A stretch of DNA of 49,822 bases from Streptomyces althioticus (lineage in GTDB: Bacteria > Actinomycetota > Actinomycetes > Streptomycetales > Streptomycetaceae), in contig BMSW01000030.1 of NCBI GenBank assembly GCA_014649355.1, positions 1 to 49,822 on the forward strand. Direction: 5' to 3'. The notes under the pieces are model-generated. The model searched no databases. It was not told the origin of the DNA and was given only the letters and a program-made list of their open reading frames with translations. Every line of letters starts with the position of its first letter. Within the stretch, counting starts at the first letter, position 1. The translations under genes were made by a program, and so were the position numbers. Below are positions 34,574-42,311 of this stretch, piece by piece.

Positions 34574-35356
34574 TCAGCCCAGCGCCTGCACGGCGTAGAG
34601 GAGGCCCACCGCGGTGGCCAGGGTGCCCAGCAGCAGACGCAGCCCGGTCTCCGGGAGGCGTGGCTGGAGCCGGGCCCCGAGATACCCGCCGACCAGCCCG
34701 CCCAGTCCGCAGGCCAGCCCCAGGTACCAGTCCGGGGCCACGTCGCCGGTGCCGGTCAGGGACAGCAGAGCGAAGGCGCCCGCGCCGGCCACGGAGGTGA
34801 CGAACGTCGAGGCCAGCGCCGCCGGGGCCACCCGGGCGACGGACATGCCCCGCCCGACCAGCAGCGGCCCGAGCAGCGAGCCCCCGCCGATGCCGTAGAC
34901 GCCGCCGACGACGCCGACCGCCAGGGCCATCCCGGTCACGGCGCGCGGTGACGGCTCGGCGTCCCCGGCGCCCCGGGCGGGCCTCACCGTGCGCCGGATC
35001 AGCCACAGTCCGAGCGGCACCAGCAGCACGGCGGTCAGCAGCCGGAAGACGGTGGCGCCCGGGACGGCGAACACCCGCACGGCCGCGCCCACGACCACTC
35101 CGGGCAGGGTGCCGCTCACCAGACGGCGGGTCAGCGGGTCGCGCAGCAGGCCCGCGCGGTGGTGCCGCAGCAGCGCGCCGGGCCCGGCCACCACGTTGAA
35201 CAGCAGGTTCGTCGGCGTGACCGCCGGGCTCGGCACCCCCAGGACGCTGAGCTGCACCGGCAGCAGGAACACCGCGCCGGACACCCCGGCGGGCGTGGTC
35301 ACCACCGAGATGACCAGGCCCGCGGCCAGTCCGGCGAGTCCGGTGGACCAGGTCAC
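34574..35356 (-). CDS. TauE/SafE (TSUP) family sulfite/sulfoacetate exporter
   Basis: A 260-residue membrane protein with seven to eight hydrophobic segments in two repeats. TSUP signatures: GLVISVVTTPAGVSGAVFLLPVQ with its P-x-G motif, and GVVGGVYGIGGGSLLGPLLVGRG in the second half. Members export sulfite, sulfolactate or sulfoacetate made during organosulfonate breakdown. It starts 30 bp after the flavin monooxygenase gene, so it probably removes the sulfite that enzyme generates. Confidence 0.9.
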   Translation of the reverse strand: MTWSTGLAGLAAGLVISVVTTPAGVSGAVFLLPVQLSVLGVPSPAVTPTNLLFNVVAGPGALLRHHRAGLLRDPLTRRLVSGTLPGVVVGAAVRVFAVPGATVFRLLTAVLLVPLGLWLIRRTVRPARGAGDAEPSPRAVTGMALAVGVVGGVYGIGGGSLLGPLLVGRGMSVARVAPAALASTFVTSVAGAGAFALLSLTGTGDVAPDWYLGLACGLGGLVGGYLGARLQPRLPETGLRLLLGTLATAVGLLYAVQALG

Positions 35357-35386
35357 GGCACGTCCTAGGAGAAAGGTCCCGAGGGG

Positions 35387-36619
35387 TCAGGCGGGCAGCA
35401 CGAACGGGGGGTGGGCGCCGTTGAGGAAGTAGTCCCCGACGTCACGCAGCCGGTGCGCGACGGGCTCGTACAGGGTATGAGTCCGGGCGTTGCGCCAGAA
35501 GCGGTCGAAGCCGAGCCGCGCGGACGCCGAGCGCGGGCCGACGATGTCGAGCGCCCGGGTCGCGGACTCCTGCGCCGCCCGGGAGGCCGCCGTCTCGGCC
35601 ATGGATACCAGCGCGGACACGTCCGCGTACTCGTCGTACGTCAGGTCCTCGCCGCGCTCCAGCCCCCGCCGTACGGCGTCCAGGGCCTGGTCGCACAGCG
35701 CGGACGCGGACCGGGCGAGCACCGTCAGCTCGCCGTACGCGGTGAGCGTCTGCGGGTCGTCGGGCGCGCCGGCGGACGGGACGGGCGACCACGGGCGGTG
35801 CCCGGCCCTGCTGTACTCGCGCACCTCGGCCAGCACCCCCTCGGCCATGCCGAGCAGCAGCTGTACGGAGAACAGCCGGCCCACCGGCGCGGCCAGGGCG
35901 GCCCGGGGGACCAGGTGGTCGTCGTCCGCGGACAGTGAGCCCAGGACGTCGTCGGCGTCCACCGGCACGTCGTCGAACTCCACGCTGCCGCCGCCCGCGA
36001 GCCGCAGCCCGAAGGTGTCGCCCGCCGCGTCGACCACCACGCCCCTGCGGGCCGGGTCCACCACGACGGCCAGGGGCTCGCCGGTGTCCTCGCGTACCGC
36101 CCGCACGGCGAGCCGGTCGGCCACCAGGACGCCCGCCGGGTAGCTCTGGCGGCCGCCGAGCACCGGGCCACGGGAGGTGCGGGAGAGCGTCAGCGGCGGG
36201 TCCTGCGGGGCGAACCCGCCACCCCAGCACCACTGTCCGGCCGCCGAGCGCTCCACGGTCCGCAGGGCCGTCCCGGGATCGGCGAAGAACCGGGCGCTCC
36301 ACGAGAGGAAGTAGTGGGAGCCGAGGAGCTGGCCTATGGCGCCGTCGGCCGTGGAGATCTCCCGCACCACCGCGTACGCCGTGTCCCAGTCCGCGCCCGC
36401 GCCGTTCGGTCCGGCCGGGGTGAGCAGGGTCAGCAGCCCCGCCTCGCGCAGCCGGGACACCTCGTCGACGGGGGCCTTGCCGGCTTGTTCCCGGACGACG
36501 GTGTCCGTGGCCAGGTCGTCCGCCGCCTCGCGGGCCACGCGCAGCCAGTGCGCCCGGCCGTGCGCGACGGGTTCGGCCGGGGGTGCGGGGCGGGCCGGCG
36601 CGGCGGCGGCAGGGCACAT
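35387..36619 (-). CDS. Acyl-CoA-dehydrogenase-fold flavin monooxygenase (SfnB/DszC-like)
   Basis: A 410-residue protein with the acyl-CoA dehydrogenase fold but of the monooxygenase branch: EAGLLTLLTPAGPNGAGADW, the mid-domain GQWCWGGGFAPQDPPLTL and the C-terminal helices RALDIVGPRSASARLGFDRFWRN. The catalytic Glu of true acyl-CoA dehydrogenases is not apparent. Relatives (SfnB, DszC) act on sulfones or thiophenes, releasing sulfur for assimilation. Its place between a regulator and a sulfite exporter supports an organosulfur role; the substrate is unknown. Confidence 0.85.
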   Translation of the reverse strand: MCPAAAAPARPAPPAEPVAHGRAHWLRVAREAADDLATDTVVREQAGKAPVDEVSRLREAGLLTLLTPAGPNGAGADWDTAYAVVREISTADGAIGQLLGSHYFLSWSARFFADPGTALRTVERSAAGQWCWGGGFAPQDPPLTLSRTSRGPVLGGRQSYPAGVLVADRLAVRAVREDTGEPLAVVVDPARRGVVVDAAGDTFGLRLAGGGSVEFDDVPVDADDVLGSLSADDDHLVPRAALAAPVGRLFSVQLLLGMAEGVLAEVREYSRAGHRPWSPVPSAGAPDDPQTLTAYGELTVLARSASALCDQALDAVRRGLERGEDLTYDEYADVSALVSMAETAASRAAQESATRALDIVGPRSASARLGFDRFWRNARTHTLYEPVAHRLRDVGDYFLNGAHPPFVLPA

Positions 36620-36632
36620 GGCGGTGCTCTCC

Positions 36633-37226
36633 TCAGGATCGGCCGCGGGGCGCGGCGTGGGGGGTGTCCTGCTGATCGGGGACGTACTTGTAGCCGATGG
36701 ACCGGACGGTCACGATGCGGTGGCGGTGGGCGGCGCCCAGCTTGCGGCGCAGGCGTGCGACGTGGACGTCGACCGTGCGGCCGTCGCCGACATGGTGGTA
36801 ACCCCAGACGGCCGCCACCAGCGTCTCGCGCGACTGCACGAGGTGCGGCCGCCGCACCAGGTGCGCCAGCAGCTCGAACTCCAGGTACGTCAGGTCCAGT
36901 TCGCGCCCGTCGACCTCGGCGGTGCGGCGCGCGGTGTCGATCCGGACGGCGTCGTCCGCCGGCTGCCGCACGGGCGGCGCGGTCACTCCGGCCGTCACGT
37001 CCGTGGTCGTGTCGGCGGCCACCAGGCGGAACTCGGGCCGCGGCCGGTCCTTCACGAACAGGTCCAGGGGATCGGTGCCCTGGGGGACCAGCAGGAGGTA
37101 GCCGACGAGCGGCGGGGAAGCGGGGTCCTCGGCGTCGTGCCGCACCCCGTCGGCCACCAGGTGGAGGTGGCGCGCGTCGGGCAGCGGACGGTGCGAGGCG
37201 GTCGGGTGCGGCAGTGCCGTGGTCAT
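36633..37226 (-). CDS. Winged-helix (OmpR/PhoB-type DNA-binding) regulator without receiver domain
   Basis: A 197-residue protein. The C-terminal ~95 residues form a Trans_reg_C winged helix (RELDLTYLEFELLAHLVRRPHLV, then SRETLVAAVWGYHHVGDGRTVDVHVARLRRKLG, then IVTVRSIGYKYVP). The N-terminal ~95 residues are not a receiver: there is no phospho-acceptor Asp box, but a short beta-strand block (PPLVGYLLLVPQGTDPLDLF). It is therefore an orphan activator or repressor. It is the first protein gene after leader peptide 2 and 13 bp before the monooxygenase gene, so it probably controls this sulfur operon. Confidence 0.85.
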   Translation of the reverse strand: MTTALPHPTASHRPLPDARHLHLVADGVRHDAEDPASPPLVGYLLLVPQGTDPLDLFVKDRPRPEFRLVAADTTTDVTAGVTAPPVRQPADDAVRIDTARRTAEVDGRELDLTYLEFELLAHLVRRPHLVQSRETLVAAVWGYHHVGDGRTVDVHVARLRRKLGAAHRHRIVTVRSIGYKYVPDQQDTPHAAPRGRS

Positions 37227-37331
37227 GGCGTCAGTCCCTCGGGAAAGGTGTGGGGTCCCGGCGGACGCGGGGGTGGTGCGTGGAAGCCGGGAAGGGGGCC
37301 GGAGTGCGCGGCCGGCGTGCGAGCCGTGCGT

Positions 37332-37424
37332 TCAGGCGCGACAGCAGGCGGCGCTGACGACGTGACCGAAGTCGACATGCCGACGACGTACGAGTCGCTG
37401 CTGCACAGGGGACATGTCCCTCAT
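37332..37424 (-). CDS. Sulfur-operon leader peptide 2 (ahead of winged-helix operon)
   Basis: A 30-codon ORF from ATG 37424 with a GGGGGG stretch 8 nt upstream. The C-terminal core is RRRHVDFGHVVSAACCRA, with two consecutive Cys codons (TGC TGT) three codons before the TGA. The core matches leader 1. It ends 105 bp before the winged-helix start. Codons upstream of the core are unrelated to leader 1, so only the tail is conserved. Confidence 0.82.
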   Translation of the reverse strand: MRDMSPVQQRLVRRRHVDFGHVVSAACCRA

Positions 37425-37455
37425 GCTGCGCACCCCCCGTGAACACCGTCAAGCG

Positions 37456-37478
37456 TTTCCTAGTAAGTCTGTAGGAAA
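37456..37478. promoter_or_regulatory. Operator-like dyad B between divergent sulfur operons
   Basis: TTTCCTA-N9-TAGGAAA (CCTAG-N7-GTAGG at 37459-37475) lies between the two divergent leader peptides, 32 bp from leader 2 and 96 bp from leader 4. It is the most symmetric of the three matching sites. One bound regulator could control both operons. Confidence 0.72.
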
Positions 37479-37537
37479 AGGGGGGAACGTCTCACATGCT
37501 GAACGCGCGGCGCCGGTCGGCGGGACCTGACGACGCG

Positions 37538-37567
37538 TTGACACCTCCGAAAGGCGCGTGCTTGCAT
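37538..37567 (+). promoter_or_regulatory. Possible promoter for the leader 4 / sulfite oxidase unit
   Basis: TTGACA (37538-37543) is followed after 18 bp by TTGCAT (37562-37567). This matches a housekeeping promoter but the -10 box is weak and ends only 6 bp before the leader ATG at 37574. Confidence 0.35.
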
Positions 37568-37573
37568 CCCGCC

Positions 37574-37657
37574 ATGCCGCCGCTGGAGCCCCTGACGCGC
37601 CGCCGTGCCGTGGACCTCGTCCGCGTGGCCGCGGCGCTCTGTCGTCCCACGGACTGA
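37574..37657 (+). CDS. Sulfur-operon leader peptide 4 (ahead of sulfite-oxidase gene)
   Basis: A 27-codon ORF (84 bp with stop), far too short for usual gene callers. The core LTRRRAVDLVRVAAALCRPT keeps the R-R-R-x-V-D-L pattern and the late Cys codon (TGT), but has Ala where the others have His. Its stop is 69 bp before the sulfite-oxidase ATG. A small CCCGG/CCGGG hairpin (37672-37685) lies between them. Confidence 0.78.
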   Translation: MPPLEPLTRRRAVDLVRVAAALCRPTD

Positions 37658-37726
37658 ACACCGCACCCCCTCCCGGCCCGCCGGGCACCCTCCCGCTCCA
37701 CCCCTCCGACGACGAGGACCGCCGTC

Positions 37727-39013
37727 ATGCCTTCATCCGCCGTGCCCTCACCCCGCCCCGACGAGACCGCCTACGACCGGCACCGGCTGCGCCAGTGGCT
37801 GGCCGGCGAGGCCAGGGCGGACGGCGTGAGCCGCCGCCGTCTGCTCACCCTGCTCGCCGGGGTCGGAGCCGCCGGCGCGCTGCCCCTGTCCGTGCCCGTT
37901 CCCGCCCGCGCCGCCGACGGCGACACCGTCGTCAAGCCGCTGCCGCCCGAGAAGTTCGTGCGCCACGGAACCAACGCCGAGACCCGCTGGGAGGCCCTGC
38001 GCGGCACCGGTCACCACACGCCGAACGACCTGTTCTTCGTCCGCAACCACACCGCCACCCCGCGCATCGACGCGGACGACTGGCGGCTGCGGCTGTGGGG
38101 GAGCGGCCTGCGCGGCGGGCCCGCCGAGGACAGGCCCGTCGAGTTCGGCCACGACGACCTGCGCCGGCTGCCGTCCGTCACCCGCACCGCGTTCGTCGAG
38201 TGCGCGGGCAACGGACGCAGTGGTTACGCCACCCGGCAGGGCGAGACGGTCTCCGGCACGCCCTGGGGGCTCGGCGCGATCGGAGTGGCGCGCTGGCGCG
38301 GCGTCCCCCTGTCCACCGTGCTGCGCCGGGCGGGCCTGTCCCCGTACGCCGTCGACGTGCAGCCGCGCGGCCTGGACGCCGAGTACGTCAGCGGCGGGGA
38401 GAGCCTCGGCCGGGTGCGCCGGCCGCTGCCGCTGTCCAAGGCGCTGCACGACGTCGTGCTCGCCTACGAGATGAACGGCGAACCGCTCCCGCCCGACCAC
38501 GGCCACCCGGTGCGGGTGCTGGTGCCCTCCTGGGTGGGCATCGCGTCGGTCAAGTGGGTCGGCGACATCGAGGTGTCCGCGCAGCCGCTGTTCTCGCCGT
38601 GGAACACCGCCCTCTACCGGCTGTTCGGGCCCGCGCACCCCGAGGGCGGCAGCGCGCCGCTGACCCGTCAGACCCTCAAGAGCGCCTTCGAGCTGGCGAG
38701 CGGCGCCGTCTTCCGGGTCGGCCACGGGCGCGTGCTGACGGGCCGTTCGTGGTCGGGCGCGGGCCCCGTCGCCCGGGTCGACGTCAGCACCGACGGCGGG
38801 GCGAGCTGGCGCCCGGCCCGGCTGCTGGAACGGCCGCGTCCCGACACGTGGACCCGGTGGTCCGTCACCTGGAAGCCCCGCACCCGGGGCACGACCCGCC
38901 TGCTGGCCCGCGCCACCGACACGACGGGCCGCACCCAGCCGGACGTCTCGCTGTACAACACGCAGGGCTACCTCTTCGACGCCGTGGTCCCGCACGAGGT
39001 GACGGTGGTCTGA
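37727..39013 (+). CDS. Tat-exported molybdopterin oxidoreductase, sulfite oxidase type
   Basis: A 428-residue enzyme. The N-terminus carries a twin-arginine signal (SRRRLLTLLAG, about 35-45, then an AxA-type cleavage near 62). The molybdenum domain has the Mo-ligand Cys159 in AFVECAGNGR, and the C-terminal Ig-like dimer domain is complete (ending PHEVTVV). It would oxidise sulfite to sulfate, or reduce a related S/N-oxide, outside the membrane, complementing sulfite production by the neighbouring enzymes. There is no heme domain, so an external electron acceptor is needed. Confidence 0.9.
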   Translation: MPSSAVPSPRPDETAYDRHRLRQWLAGEARADGVSRRRLLTLLAGVGAAGALPLSVPVPARAADGDTVVKPLPPEKFVRHGTNAETRWEALRGTGHHTPNDLFFVRNHTATPRIDADDWRLRLWGSGLRGGPAEDRPVEFGHDDLRRLPSVTRTAFVECAGNGRSGYATRQGETVSGTPWGLGAIGVARWRGVPLSTVLRRAGLSPYAVDVQPRGLDAEYVSGGESLGRVRRPLPLSKALHDVVLAYEMNGEPLPPDHGHPVRVLVPSWVGIASVKWVGDIEVSAQPLFSPWNTALYRLFGPAHPEGGSAPLTRQTLKSAFELASGAVFRVGHGRVLTGRSWSGAGPVARVDVSTDGGASWRPARLLERPRPDTWTRWSVTWKPRTRGTTRLLARATDTTGRTQPDVSLYNTQGYLFDAVVPHEVTVV

Positions 39014-39101
39014 CCAGGGCGGACCGTCCCCCCCGGGGCAACGGCCCCCGCGCCGCCGTTCTCGCTTGGTGAGACGCTCCGGTGCGGGGGCCGTCGGCCT
39101 C

Positions 39102-39130
39102 TTGACGCGGGCGGAGTCTGCCTCGAGACT
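39102..39130 (+). promoter_or_regulatory. Possible promoter of leader peptide 3
   Basis: TTGACG (39102-39107) and GAGACT (39125-39130) are separated by 17 bp. Transcription would start near 39137, placing dyad C (39144-39160) immediately downstream, where a bound repressor would block elongation. Confidence 0.45.
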
Positions 39131-39143
39131 CCTGTACGGGAAT

Positions 39144-39160
39144 CCTAGTGAATCGGTAGG
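39144..39160. promoter_or_regulatory. Operator-like dyad C upstream of leader peptide 3
   Basis: CCTAG-TGAATCG-GTAGG has the same 5+7+5 spacing as sites A and B. Its right half (GTAGGGA) may double as the ribosome-binding site of the leader ORF at 39168. Confidence 0.68.
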
Positions 39161-39167
39161 GAACGCG

Positions 39168-39317
39168 ATGGGCCGTGCAGCTCCTGACCTCGGCGGGGAC
39201 ACCGTGCGTGTCGCCCTCGGTCAGCTGCCCCTGCTGACGTCCCGGCTCCACATCGACCTCGCGCGCGTGTGCAGCGCGGCGGGCTCCCCGGACGACGCCG
39301 CCCCCACGCGCCTCTGA
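39168..39317 (+). CDS. Sulfur-operon leader peptide 3 (ahead of GST-like gene)
   Basis: A 49-codon ORF from ATG 39168 with AGGGA upstream. The core LPLLTSRLHIDLARVCSAAG matches leaders 1, 2 and 4, with one Cys codon (TGC) placed earlier than in the others and a 14-residue C-terminal tail after it. It is longer than its relatives, and the Cys lies 15 codons from the stop, so a stalling ribosome would sit differently. The gap to the GST-like start is 118 bp. Confidence 0.72.
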   Translation: MGRAAPDLGGDTVRVALGQLPLLTSRLHIDLARVCSAAGSPDDAAPTRL

Positions 39318-39435
39318 CATTCCTTCCTTTCTCTCACCCTTTCCGTCCCCGACACCGCATCCCGGCCGGGCCCGACGGCCCCCGCGTGCGCCATGCCACG
39401 CCCGTACGCCCGTCACCGAGCACCCTGGGAGACGC

Positions 39436-40314
39436 ATGTCCGCCTCATCCCCGACCGTCGCCGTGCCGCCGTTCCGGGGCAGGATCGGCGACGACCCGCG
39501 CAGCGGGTACTACGCCGCACCCCACCGCTACCGCCTCCACCTGTCGCTCACCTGCCCGCACTGTCTGCAGATCGCGGTCACCCACAGCCTCCTCGGCCTC
39601 GGGGACGTCCTCCCCGTGACGTTGCTGCCCGCCGTGCCCGACGCCCCTGACGGCGGACACCGGGCCCTGCGCCCGCTGTACGAGGCGAGCGCGCACCTCC
39701 ATCCGGGCCCCGCCCTCGCGCCGGTCCTGCACGACAACTGGACCGGGACCGTCGTCAGCACCCACGCCCCGGACATCGTCCGTGACCTGGCCCGGCGGTT
39801 CGGCGGACACCGGTCCTGTCTGCTCCCGCCCGACGCCGATGAGGCGCACGCCGCCGTCGAACGGCTCTGCGAGCAGGGCGTCAACGCGACCGCCCAGCGG
39901 GCCGGGCTGCACGGCGGCGACCGCGCGGAACGCGACACCGCCCTCGCCGCACTGCTCCGCGCCCTGGACGTGCTGGAACTCCGGCTCGCCTCCCAGGAGT
40001 ACGTCCTGGGCGACGAACTCACCCTCGCCGACGTGCGGTTGTGGGTCACGCTGGTACAGCTGGACACCGTGCACCGCCACCACCTGGACGCCTCGGCGGT
40101 GCACCGCATCACCGAACACCCGCGGCTGTGGGCCTACGCCCGGCGCCTCACCGCGCACCCCGCCTTCGGCGCGCACCTCGACCTGGACGGCATCGCCCGC
40201 CGGCACCACGCCCACTGCCGGGGCACGGAGGCGGCGGGCGCGGCGGTGCCGATCATGGACTGGCAGGCGTACGTCGACCGGAGAGCGCCGGAACCGACCC
40301 GCCGCTCGGTCTGA
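39436..40314 (+). CDS. GST/thioredoxin-fold protein (glutathionyl-hydroquinone reductase-like)
   Basis: A 292-residue protein with an N-terminal thioredoxin-fold motif LTCPHCLQ (Cys40, Cys43) and a C-terminal helical GST domain (VNATAQRAGLHGG, then DELTLADVRLWVTLVQLD, then HPRLWAYARRLTAHPAFG). This matches the Xi-class family (YqjG/ECM4), where the first Cys removes glutathione from hydroquinone adducts. Actinomycetes use mycothiol, so the thiol substrate is probably different. It follows leader peptide 3, which links it to sulfur status. Confidence 0.8.
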   Translation: MSASSPTVAVPPFRGRIGDDPRSGYYAAPHRYRLHLSLTCPHCLQIAVTHSLLGLGDVLPVTLLPAVPDAPDGGHRALRPLYEASAHLHPGPALAPVLHDNWTGTVVSTHAPDIVRDLARRFGGHRSCLLPPDADEAHAAVERLCEQGVNATAQRAGLHGGDRAERDTALAALLRALDVLELRLASQEYVLGDELTLADVRLWVTLVQLDTVHRHHLDASAVHRITEHPRLWAYARRLTAHPAFGAHLDLDGIARRHHAHCRGTEAAGAAVPIMDWQAYVDRRAPEPTRRSV

Positions 40315-40334
40315 CGCCGGACGACGCGCGAGGT

Positions 40335-41423
40335 TCAGGCGGCCCGGCGCTCCCCGGCCCTGCGTCCGGGACACCGGTGCCGCCTCCGCGGCCGCCCCGG
40401 CGGTCTCCGGGTGGGGTGGGGTCCCGGGCCGTCCTGGGCGCGAGCGGAGGGGAGGGCGACCGGGCCCGGCGCGTACGGTTCCGCGACCGACGAGGGCGTC
40501 CACCGCGCGAAGCCGGACGTGCCCGTGCTCGCCGGAACCAGTGCGTCCACCGCTGCCGGGGACCTGTCCGGCTCGCCCGGAGCCTCCGCCGGACCGGTGG
40601 ACGTCCCTTCGGCGGCCCGTGACAGCAGGGCCACCCCCCATGCCGCGAGGCCGGCGCCCGACAGACCGAACACCACGCCGGGCGCGCCGCCCCGGAGGTG
40701 TTCGCCGAGCAGACCCAGGCCGATCACCGCCGCCGCCAGCGGGTTGGCGAGCGTGACCATCGCCAAGGGGGCCCCGAGGCCGCCCCGGTACGCGGTCTGC
40801 GCCAGGAGGAGGCCGCCGGCGGAGAAGGCGGCGACCAGCAGCGCCACCCCGATCACGCGCACGTCGAGCAGGGGGCCGGTGCGGTCCGTCACCGCGACCG
40901 TCACCGTCTGGGTCAGCGCGGACGCGACTCCCGACGCGATGCCCGACGCCGTCGCGTGACGCAGACCGGGACGGCTGCCGGGCCAGGACAGCAGGCCGAT
41001 CAGCGACGCCGTGCCGCCCGCGACGGCCAGCGCCTCCGGCACACTCAGCACGTCGTCCGGCGCCGGTCCGGACGCCGTGGCGAGGAGCGCCGCCAGACCG
41101 GCCAGGGTCAGAGCCGTGCCCCGCCACTCCACCGCGCTCACCGGCCGCCCCGCCATCCGCGCCCCCAGCGGCACCGCGGCCACCAGGGTGAGCGCGCCCA
41201 GCGGCTGGACCACCGTCAGTGGACCGTACTTCAGCGCCACGACGTGCAGCAGCGCGGCCGCCGCGTTCAGGGCGACCGCGCCCCACCAGGCGCCGCTGCC
41301 CAGCAGCCGCAGCGCCCCGGCGCCGGAGCCGCGGGTGGCCAGCCGCGCCTGTGTCACGGCGGCGAAGGCGTACGCGACGGCCGAGACCAGGGAGAGCAGG
41401 ACCGCCGTCAGCAGGGCGCTCAT
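40335..41423 (-). CDS. DMT-superfamily (EamA/NIPA-like) membrane transporter
   Basis: ATG 41423 gives 362 residues; the upstream frame overlaps the PAP2 gene. About nine to ten membrane helices span residues 1-275 (VALNAAAALLHVVALKYGPLTVVQPLG, LVAAVPLGARMAG and so on). A ~75-residue Pro/Arg-rich cytoplasmic tail follows. The substrate is unknown. Start and stop of the pair overlap (ATGA 41420-41423), so it is expressed with the PAP2 phosphatase. Confidence 0.85.
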   Translation of the reverse strand: MSALLTAVLLSLVSAVAYAFAAVTQARLATRGSGAGALRLLGSGAWWGAVALNAAAALLHVVALKYGPLTVVQPLGALTLVAAVPLGARMAGRPVSAVEWRGTALTLAGLAALLATASGPAPDDVLSVPEALAVAGGTASLIGLLSWPGSRPGLRHATASGIASGVASALTQTVTVAVTDRTGPLLDVRVIGVALLVAAFSAGGLLLAQTAYRGGLGAPLAMVTLANPLAAAVIGLGLLGEHLRGGAPGVVFGLSGAGLAAWGVALLSRAAEGTSTGPAEAPGEPDRSPAAVDALVPASTGTSGFARWTPSSVAEPYAPGPVALPSARAQDGPGPHPTRRPPGRPRRRHRCPGRRAGERRAA

Positions 41424-42220
41424 CGGCCCGCTCCCACGAGTGCGCCCGGACGCCGGGGACGGGGGACCCGTGTCGACGCGGGGGCCTGACGCGGTCGGCG
41501 CACCACCGCGAGCGCGAGACCGAGCAGGGCCGCCCCCGCGAACGCGTCCAGCCAGAAGTGGTTCGCCGTACCGACGATCACCAGCAGGGTCACCAGCGGA
41601 TGCAGCAGCCACAGCCACCGCCATGCCGTCCGGGTCACGGCGATCAGGCCGATCGCCACCATCAGCGCCCAGCCGAAGTGCAGCGACGGCATCGCCGCGA
41701 ACTGGTTCGACAACTGGTCGGCGTCGGGCGGCCCGTACACCGACGGCCCGTACAGCCGCGCCGTGTCCACCAGTCCCGTCGTCGGGAGCAGCCGGGGCGG
41801 GGCCAGCGGGTACGTCAGATGAAGCACCAGCGCGGCCGCGGTGACCGCCGCCAGCGCGCGCCGGGCCCACACGTAGTGGCCGGGGCGGCGCAGGTACAGC
41901 CAGACCAGGAAGGCCGCGGTGGCGGGGAAGTGGACGGCCGCGTAGTAGGTGTTGGCGAGCTGGACGAGCGTGTCGCCGTGCAGCAGCGAGGACTGCACCG
42001 CGCTCTCCCCGGGGAGGTGCAGCGCCCGCTCCAGGTTCCAGACCTCATGACCGTTGCGGTACGCCTCGGCCGTGTGGCCGGCCGCGAGCTGCCGGCCCAG
42101 CTTGTAGACGAGGAACAGGCCCGCCACCAGCAGCAGTTCGCGCATCAGCGGTGGCCGGTCGTGGGTGCGGGGTCCCGGTGGTACGGGTCCGGGTTCCTCG
42201 GACTCCTCGCGCGCGTGCAT
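41420..42220 (-). CDS. PAP2-family membrane phosphatase
   Basis: A 266-residue protein with several membrane helices and the phosphatase motifs in order: a first Lys/Arg region (NLERALHLPGE), PLAPPRLLP, then AMPSLHFGWAL (Ser-His-type) and ANHFWLDAFAGA with the catalytic His and Asp. The class resembles inositolphosphotransferase or lipid phosphatase enzymes. The start may also be Met26. It diverges from the TetR gene across the 16-bp repeat array and is probably regulated by it. Confidence 0.88.
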   Translation of the reverse strand: MHAREESEEPGPVPPGPRTHDRPPLMRELLLVAGLFLVYKLGRQLAAGHTAEAYRNGHEVWNLERALHLPGESAVQSSLLHGDTLVQLANTYYAAVHFPATAAFLVWLYLRRPGHYVWARRALAAVTAAALVLHLTYPLAPPRLLPTTGLVDTARLYGPSVYGPPDADQLSNQFAAMPSLHFGWALMVAIGLIAVTRTAWRWLWLLHPLVTLLVIVGTANHFWLDAFAGAALLGLALAVVRRPRQAPASTRVPRPRRPGALVGAGR

Positions 42221-42311
42221 GCCCCCGGTCCCTTCGCTGACGGTGGTGCGTGTCGTGATGCGGGCGGAGCTGCTGACTCGGGGACCGGGTCCAGCTCATC
42301 GGTGCGGACCA

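Noticed and set aside
35363..35380. CCTAGG between the TSUP and monooxygenase genes as a fourth sulfur operator
   Set aside because: Only one half of the dyad is present and the TAGG half is missing at the fixed spacing. It lies inside an operon.
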